A stretch of 64,000 nt of DNA from Gossypium raimondii. Its lineage: Eukaryota; Streptophyta; Magnoliopsida; Malvales; Malvaceae. The notes below the pieces were generated by a model. The model saw only the letters and a list, made by a program, of their open reading frames with translations, searched no databases and was not told the origin of the DNA. Both the position numbers and the translations under genes were made by a program. The stretch is from positions 11,098,001-11,162,000 of the forward strand of contig NC_068569.1 of assembly GCF_025698545.1 (NCBI RefSeq), given 5' to 3'. Every line of letters begins with the position of its first letter. The first letter of the stretch is position 1. Below, in pieces: positions 58,475 through 64,000 of this stretch.

Positions 58475-61341
58475 AATTTTTAGTAGTGTCGTAAAAGCAG
58501 TGATTCGAGATCACTAAATCCGACCAGTGAGTTTTAAAATCTAATAAATAAATACATATGAGACAAGTGTGATTATAGAAGAATTCTTGAATTAGTAAAT
58601 TTTGTGATTTAAAAGAATTTAATAGGTAAATTGGGTCTAAAATGAGGTATTGAGACCTCGAATTCATAAGTCGAGCCATAAATATTTTTATAAATATTTA
58701 TGAAGTGTCATTGAGTTAGTATAAAAGTTTCATTAGAAAATTTTAACGTTTGGATAGTCAATTAAATAAAAAGACTAAATTGAAAATAGTGTAAAATTTA
58801 TTAAATTGTGATTAAATAGCTTAAGTGACTAATAAAGAGGGGTTTAAAAGACAATTAGGCTCAAATTATATGGGTTGGATGGCTGGGCAAGAAAAATCAG
58901 TTAGAAAGTAAGGAGAAACAATGGCAAAATTTAAAACTTTACAAATTAAATATATAAAACAAAGACAAAAGTGAAGAATCTAGAGATTTCTTCATAATTT
59001 ATCAGAAAAACACCATAGGAGGTCAGAAACAAGCTTATTTCTCATATTTTTATACCATGTGAGTTCAATTCTTTCTTTTCTTTGAAATTTTTATGTCTTG
59101 TGACTTTTACAACTAGGTCCAACTATTGAATTCATTAGTTTTTGATTCCATGGGTGATTTTGTAAGATACCATGAATAATTTATGGAATTTTATGATGAA
59201 TTATTATACATTTTAAGTTTTAATTTCATTATATTATGATTTTATTAAGTGATTTTAGTAGAAAATGATTTTAGGACCTAATTGTGAAAAAGTTAGGAAT
59301 TGGGGTTTTGTACTTAAATTCTGAATATCAAAGGCTGTATAGTAGTCTAAAGTGATTAGATAAAGTTCTATTGGAGGAAAATTTTGTTCAATTAAAGTGT
59401 TAATTGAGTAGGGACTAAATTGTAAAATTGTAAATTTTGGGGTAAAAGTGTAATTTTGAAAATTGAAGGGTATAAATTGCGAAGTGAATTAGTATTGAAT
59501 TAGATGCTAATAAATGGAAAATTTTATATTATAGATTAGGAATTCGAAGATAAACACGGAAAAGAGAAAATATCAAACTAGTCCCTAAACTTTTACAACT
59601 CCAACAATTTGGCCCAGGTAAGTTCATACGGCTGAACTTTTATGATTAATTGTTAATGTGGTAATGACATATTGTATCAATTCGTATATTGTTGTTGAAT
59701 TATGATTATGGTAAAAATGAGATTGTTAATTCAAATTATGGGATACGCAGGATTGAGTACATACGTTCGGTAATCAGTGATGAATTGACGAATAAGTCCA
59801 TGGTGAATCCATGGCAAATTGTGAAAAGTAGGTATGGTGTTTCAATGAAGAAAACCATACTAAGTTGTGAAAAGTAGGTATGGTGTTTCAGTGAAGAAAA
59901 CCATATTGAGTTGTGAAAAATAGGTATGATATTTCAGTGAAGGAAACCATATTGAGTTATAGCATTGTAAAATATTCAAGCAAATCGTGGCACCGGGCAA
60001 ACGGTGTACTCAAATTCGTAAGACGATCCTTAATTTTACAAGTATTTAAAAATGCAATTGAAGCTAAATGTTGGAATATAAGTTGACATCTGATATTGAG
60101 TTCGATTGAGTAAATTCATTGTTTAAGATTGTGGTTGACAGGAAATGTTGAATTTTTATTTTTTTATTAATATTGTTAGTGAAATTTTGGTAAGATTTTA
60201 TTATGAGCCTATGAACTTACTAAGCTTTCTGCAAGCTTACTTGTATGTGTTTATTGTTTCTTGTAGATTGACGTATATATATATGTTCGGAGGATCGAAT
60301 CTACATCAACGATTACACTATCCAGATTTACCCCGGTAGATTTTGTTAAACAACTTTTTGATTTATATGGCATGTATAGGGACTTGGTCATTTTGTGTGT
60401 ATCCTTATGATATGGCTAAGGAGTAGTAAGTAAATATTCGATAATGATTAACTATTGAAATGGCTATATAAGAACGTGTTTTGGTGTTGTGTATGCCTAA
60501 ATGATAGTTAATACAAAGAAATTGTAAAAGAGTAAAAAAAATTGCAATGGAATAGCTTTTGGACAGCAGCATTGGCGTGATTTTAAAAAATCACCAAAAA
60601 TGGTGAAAATTGAATTAGAAGCTGAGTGAGATATGAATCTTAGATATTTTCACATGAAAGAAATAGAGTAAGCAAAAGAGTTATATATTTTTAGATATTT
60701 GAATCTTAGTGAGATAGGGTAAGAATGGTTTTTGAAGTCCCTGTTCTAATTTTAGAAAATCATTAAAAATTGTACAGAAAGAATTATGAGTTATAATTTA
60801 TATGTCTAGATTTCTTAGTGAGTCTATTTTCAATAGAAGCAAGCAGAAGCACCATATGAAGTCTGTACAATGAGATAATTGATTTTAAGTGAAAATAGGT
60901 CATAACCATCAGACAGTGAAACAGGGGAGAATTTAACGAATAACTGTACTAATTGGCTAGTCCAAAAATTCTAGAAATTTTATGATAAGAAGATATATGA
61001 GTCTAGTTTTAGGAAAAATTTACGGATCTAAATTTCAAGTTTCGTAACTCGAGTTATAATTAAAATAGTGACAATTATGCAGGTGGACAGTTTTATTGTG
61101 AATAGTGAAATAAATTATTTTGTTTTGTTTAAGTATTCGGAAAATTTTTAATGTTCCCGGTTTGGACCCGAATCGTTTCCGTTGTATGTTTTAAGGTCTC
61201 GAGTGCTCTTTTTAGGGACATATTGATTGAACGCGAGTGAATTAATTTTAAAAGCAAATTTTTATATTCCGAACTGGTAAGTTAAGTCAGGTAACGCCTC
61301 GTGCCTGACTCTGGAAAAAGTCTCGGGTAAGGGGTGTTATA
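58475..61341 (+). mobile_element. Truncated Gypsy-type LTR
   Basis: About 2.9 kb. Starts near TAGTGTCGTAAAAGCAGTGA and ends GTAACGCCTCGTGCCTG, then GGGTAAGGGGTGTTATA, the usual 3' end of Gypsy LTRs in this type of genome (compare GGGGTTAGGGGGTGTTACA at 46590). The expected first bases (TGTAAC...) are missing, no primer site follows, and no second LTR is in the window, so it is a truncated or solo LTR. Contains a 46-bp tandem repeat. Confidence 0.65.
59821..59958 (+). repeat. Three-copy 46-bp tandem repeat
   Basis: Three units of exactly 46 bp, each GTGAAAAGTAGGTATGGTGT (or close) followed by TTCAGTGAAGAAAACCATAT and TGAGTT. The third copy is more diverged. Lies inside the LTR. Confidence 0.92.
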
Positions 61342-61484
61342 GAAACAATAAAAATTACTTAAAATTTTACTTTTTTTTATAAAAATCATAAATTTATAAA
61401 AATTTCCTAAACTAAGAAAAAAAGTGTTATTTACTTATTGAATAAAAATAAAACCTCTCCTTTCACCAAAAATAAATAAATAAA

Positions 61485-62160
61485 CTGTGAGGATATTTTT
61501 CGGGATCTTGATAATAAGGCTGCTGCGGATTTTTTAACTCTTCTCTGGAACAACTGGAATGACAGAAATAATATGGTGTTTAAAGGGAAGATGGAAGCTG
61601 CGGTGATGATCTGGGAAAGAGCGCAAACCTTAAGCAAAGATTTCAGAATTTTCAACCTTACTGAGCCTACGGTTTTTCAACGAATCATGTAAAAAAGAGA
61701 TGGACAAAACCTCCTGTGGACTGTGTTAAAGTTAATGTGGATGCTACTGTCTTGAACGGATGTACAGGGGTTGGTGCGGTCGCTAGAGATCACGATGGCT
61801 TTGTTATTGGGGGTTGCTATAATTTCCAGAAAGCGGCTATGGATATTAGTTGGGCTGAAGTGGAAGCTTTTAAAGTGGGATTAAAGTTGGGAAAAAGCTT
61901 AAATGTTGGAAGGCGCAATGTTAGTTAATGCGGTCAACAAGAGAAGGCTGGACATTACTATTTTGGGCCAGTGCATTAGGAGTGAATGTGATGCTTTTAG
62001 CAGTTTTGAGTCGGTTCAAGTAAAGTGGACTAATCGTAGTAGCAATTACGCAGCAGATTCTTTGTGTAAATTAGCTATTAGGAATGAAAATGATTTGTAT
62101 TTTGATATGGAGTATCCGATGGATATCCATAACATTATTATTCGTGATTCTATTAATTGA
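61485..62160 (+). pseudogene. LINE-type RNase H remnant with frameshifts
   Basis: Upstream piece reads AAADFLTLLWNNWNDRNNMVF, the linker typical before the RNase H domain of plant LINEs. After a stop near 61690 the frame changes to WTKPPVDCVKVNVDAT (first catalytic Asp), then VGAVARDHDGFVIGG and SWAEVEAFKVGL (catalytic Glu). A second frameshift near 61905-61925 leads to MLVNAVNKRR and NRSSNYAADSLCKLA (last Asp). No upstream RT is present. Could also be a stand-alone RNase H pseudogene. Confidence 0.75.
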
Positions 62161-63530
62161 AGTTGACCCTTTGGGTTGTTTTTTTGTTTCAAAAAAAAAA
62201 ATCTCTCTAAATTTTGATTTATTAATTCAATACGTATTAAAATTAGATTTGAACAAATATTTTAAATTTAATTCAAAAATTTTATGGAAATCCAATTTCA
62301 TACTATTAAATGAATATAGCTTAAAATTTTGAGAGAATTTATTATCATTCAAGAAATAAATAACAATTCCTGGAAACTTTTTACTTTTTATATAAATATT
62401 TTATTTTAGGATTTTAATTGAAAATACAAAAGAAAAATATTTTTTAGTAATTTTATGTACATTTAAAAATAAGGACCAAATTGTCAAAACTAGAAAATTG
62501 GGAATTGAAAAGTTATTCTACCTTTTATAATTTTAGAGTTGGATGAACGCATCAAAATTATATATATATATATATATATATAATTAAAGCATAGGATTTT
62601 AATTTTAAATTTGAAAGGATACAGGACTCCTAATATATTTAAACCAACATATTCAAAAGCACTGTTGACTCTTAAGACTTTGTTTCTCGTTACTTTTCAA
62701 AATTGCTGTAGAATCATAAACATTATTAAACAAATGGTTTTAATGTTAAAAATATTTTTGAACCCACACGCAAATGTTATAAATTTTATTTTTGCATTTG
62801 TACAAACATTTTGAAATCAAATAATATTTTTTAACACTTATAATCTAATGTATATAAATTATACAATTGAATTTATAATGTTTATATTTTAATATAAAAT
62901 TATATATTCAATTAAATTTTATAAATAAATAATATTAATGATTTAAAAGTATATAAAATTTATACTTATATATCATGAATATTATTTTATATTTTATTGA
63001 AATCTCATCATATTAATTAATTTAAATAATATTCAAATGCATTTTCTCTACAATGTTATTTCAAAATTTATTAAAGCATAGGATTTTCAAAAATAATCCT
63101 AAATTAGCCCACGGGGAGAAAAAGAAAATGAGTGAATAGAAAATAGGGATAAAAACAAATAATGTCTAACTGTCAAGCTCCGCTACGGAAATATAGATAT
63201 CTATTGCAGATACCTCATGAACATGGGCTGCATTGCAATGCATGTCTGCATCCATAGTTACAACCATGAAAAAAAATGGAAAAGCACAGCTAGAACAAAA
63301 TACAGATCCCTGTTTGAATTATACACTTTTTTTTTTTTTTTGAGACACCACATATCACGAATGATTCATAGATTCACTCTAAAATTTCTGTCCTGAATCA
63401 GTGAAGGTAGCCATTCAAGTTCTTGACATAGGAACCTGCAAAGTTTGAGTTAGTAATTAATGGAGACTTTGGCAAGGATTTATGTGAAAAACGGAAGGTT
63501 TTCCTCTAACCTTATTAATCTCGGTGCTTT
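62161..63530. other. AT-rich spacer and LAZY 3' region
   Basis: Contains a (TA)n run at about 62561-62582, otherwise AT-rich. 63160-63530 is mixed sequence and probably the 3' UTR of the minus-strand LAZY-type gene. No other gene seen. Confidence 0.45.
62561..62582. repeat. (TA)n microsatellite
   Basis: About eleven TA units, directly visible. Confidence 0.9.
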
Positions 63531-64000
63531 TTAGATCTCCAGAACAATATCTGCAAAAAAAAAAAAGAGAGTAAATAAATAACATGGTTTGTTCATGTTT
63601 TTGGCTAATAATAATGGATGAAAACCCAACGAGAACATACATTCAGAATCTGTCTTCACCCATTTATATCCATCTTCACTCTTCCTCTCCTGGGTTTCAT
63701 CTTCATTATTTAATTTATTTCGCCTTTTCGGAGACTGTCTGTCTTCTAAATATTTCTTCACAGCTGATGCTCCAGAAGGGTTCTGATTGTAAATCTTCTT
63801 GTGAAGCATTACCCTCAAAAGCTGTTGAATGAAATAAAACATTATACATATATTTCGCAGCTAATCATAAAGTTTTTTAATACATAAAATCAATGTTTAA
63901 TTCTTGCTTAATTTACCCTCTCCATTTTCGATTCTTGCAGCACATCTCTCAAGCTCGGGGCAGGTGAAAATCCACTGCCGCAAGCAAACATCTTCTTCAA
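63531..64000 (-). CDS. LZY: LAZY1/DRO1-family protein, C-terminal part (partial gene)
   Basis: 3' end of a gene that enters from the right edge. Exons 63917..64000 (open at the edge, codon boundary at 64000), 63641..63821 and 63531..63550, all GT-AG and in phase. The visible product runs LKKMFACGSGFSPAPSLRD, then ESKMER, LLRVMLHKKIYNQNPSG, KKYLEDRQSPKRR, and ends KWVKTDSEYIVLEI. This terminal motif is the conserved C-terminal region of LAZY1, LAZY-like, NGR and DRO1 proteins, which direct auxin flow in response to gravity in shoots and roots. The FSPAPSLRD segment points to the LZY2-4/DRO1 side of the family rather than LAZY1, which is an inference. The last exon carries only 20 coding bases, as is usual in the family. 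Confidence 0.9.

Noticed and set aside
59821-59958. Possible CRISPR-like array of 46-bp units
   Set aside because: Units are directly adjacent with no spacers, inside an LTR in a plant genome.

Overview
This is nuclear DNA from a flowering plant. Every recognisable gene belongs to a plant family, the genes are split by short GT-AG introns (plus one GC-AG intron), the intergenic DNA is very AT-rich, and it is filled with plant-type LTR retrotransposons, MITEs and an endogenous pararetrovirus-like island. A eudicot is clear. Malvales, such as cotton, is my best guess from the look of the proteins and repeats, but I could not test it. There is no CRISPR array, operon, tRNA or rRNA.

Layout: (1) 0-18 kb is gene-rich: the 5' end of a PHL/SPT20-like gene (minus strand, running off the left edge), a complete five-exon FLU gene (plus), a complete twelve-exon UBP1-type RNA-binding protein gene (minus), and a JAZ5/JAZ6-type TIFY gene (minus) whose first exon is interrupted by an in-frame stop. 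(2) 18-38 kb has no intact gene. It holds decayed LTR pieces, a MULE-like MITE, RNase H remnants, an (AT)n tract and a broken caulimovirid-like block at 30.2-35.8 kb. (3) 38.2-40.2 kb holds a pollen receptor-like kinase (PRK3-like, plus). (4) 41.0-46.6 kb is one Gypsy LTR retrotransposon with target-site duplication AAAAT; most of pol and the first part of its 3' LTR are deleted. (5) 47.8-57.3 kb holds a single-exon EXO70 gene (plus), a five-exon GOST/lung-7TM-type membrane protein gene (minus), a MITE with a 9-bp target-site duplication, and a complete LSM1 gene (minus). (6) 57.7-63.5 kb is repeat-rich (truncated LTR, 46-bp tandem repeat, RNase H remnant). (7) The right edge has the 3' end of a LAZY/DRO1-type gene (minus).

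The genes do not form a functional cluster. They cover flowering and light (PHL), chlorophyll-synthesis feedback (FLU), mRNA fate (UBP1, LSM1), jasmonate signalling (JAZ), pollen tube signalling (PRK), exocytosis (EXO70), Golgi membrane traffic (GOST) and gravitropism (LAZY). Exon models were built by reading splice sites and checking phase by hand: the coding lengths of FLU, UBP1, PRK, GOST and LSM1 all come out in frame from start to stop.

I found no clear new biological system. The items most worth checking are the two compensating homopolymer frameshifts in the JAZ gene, the pararetrovirus-like block with one long surviving ORF and a 34-35-bp repeat array, and the GC-AG intron in UBP1.
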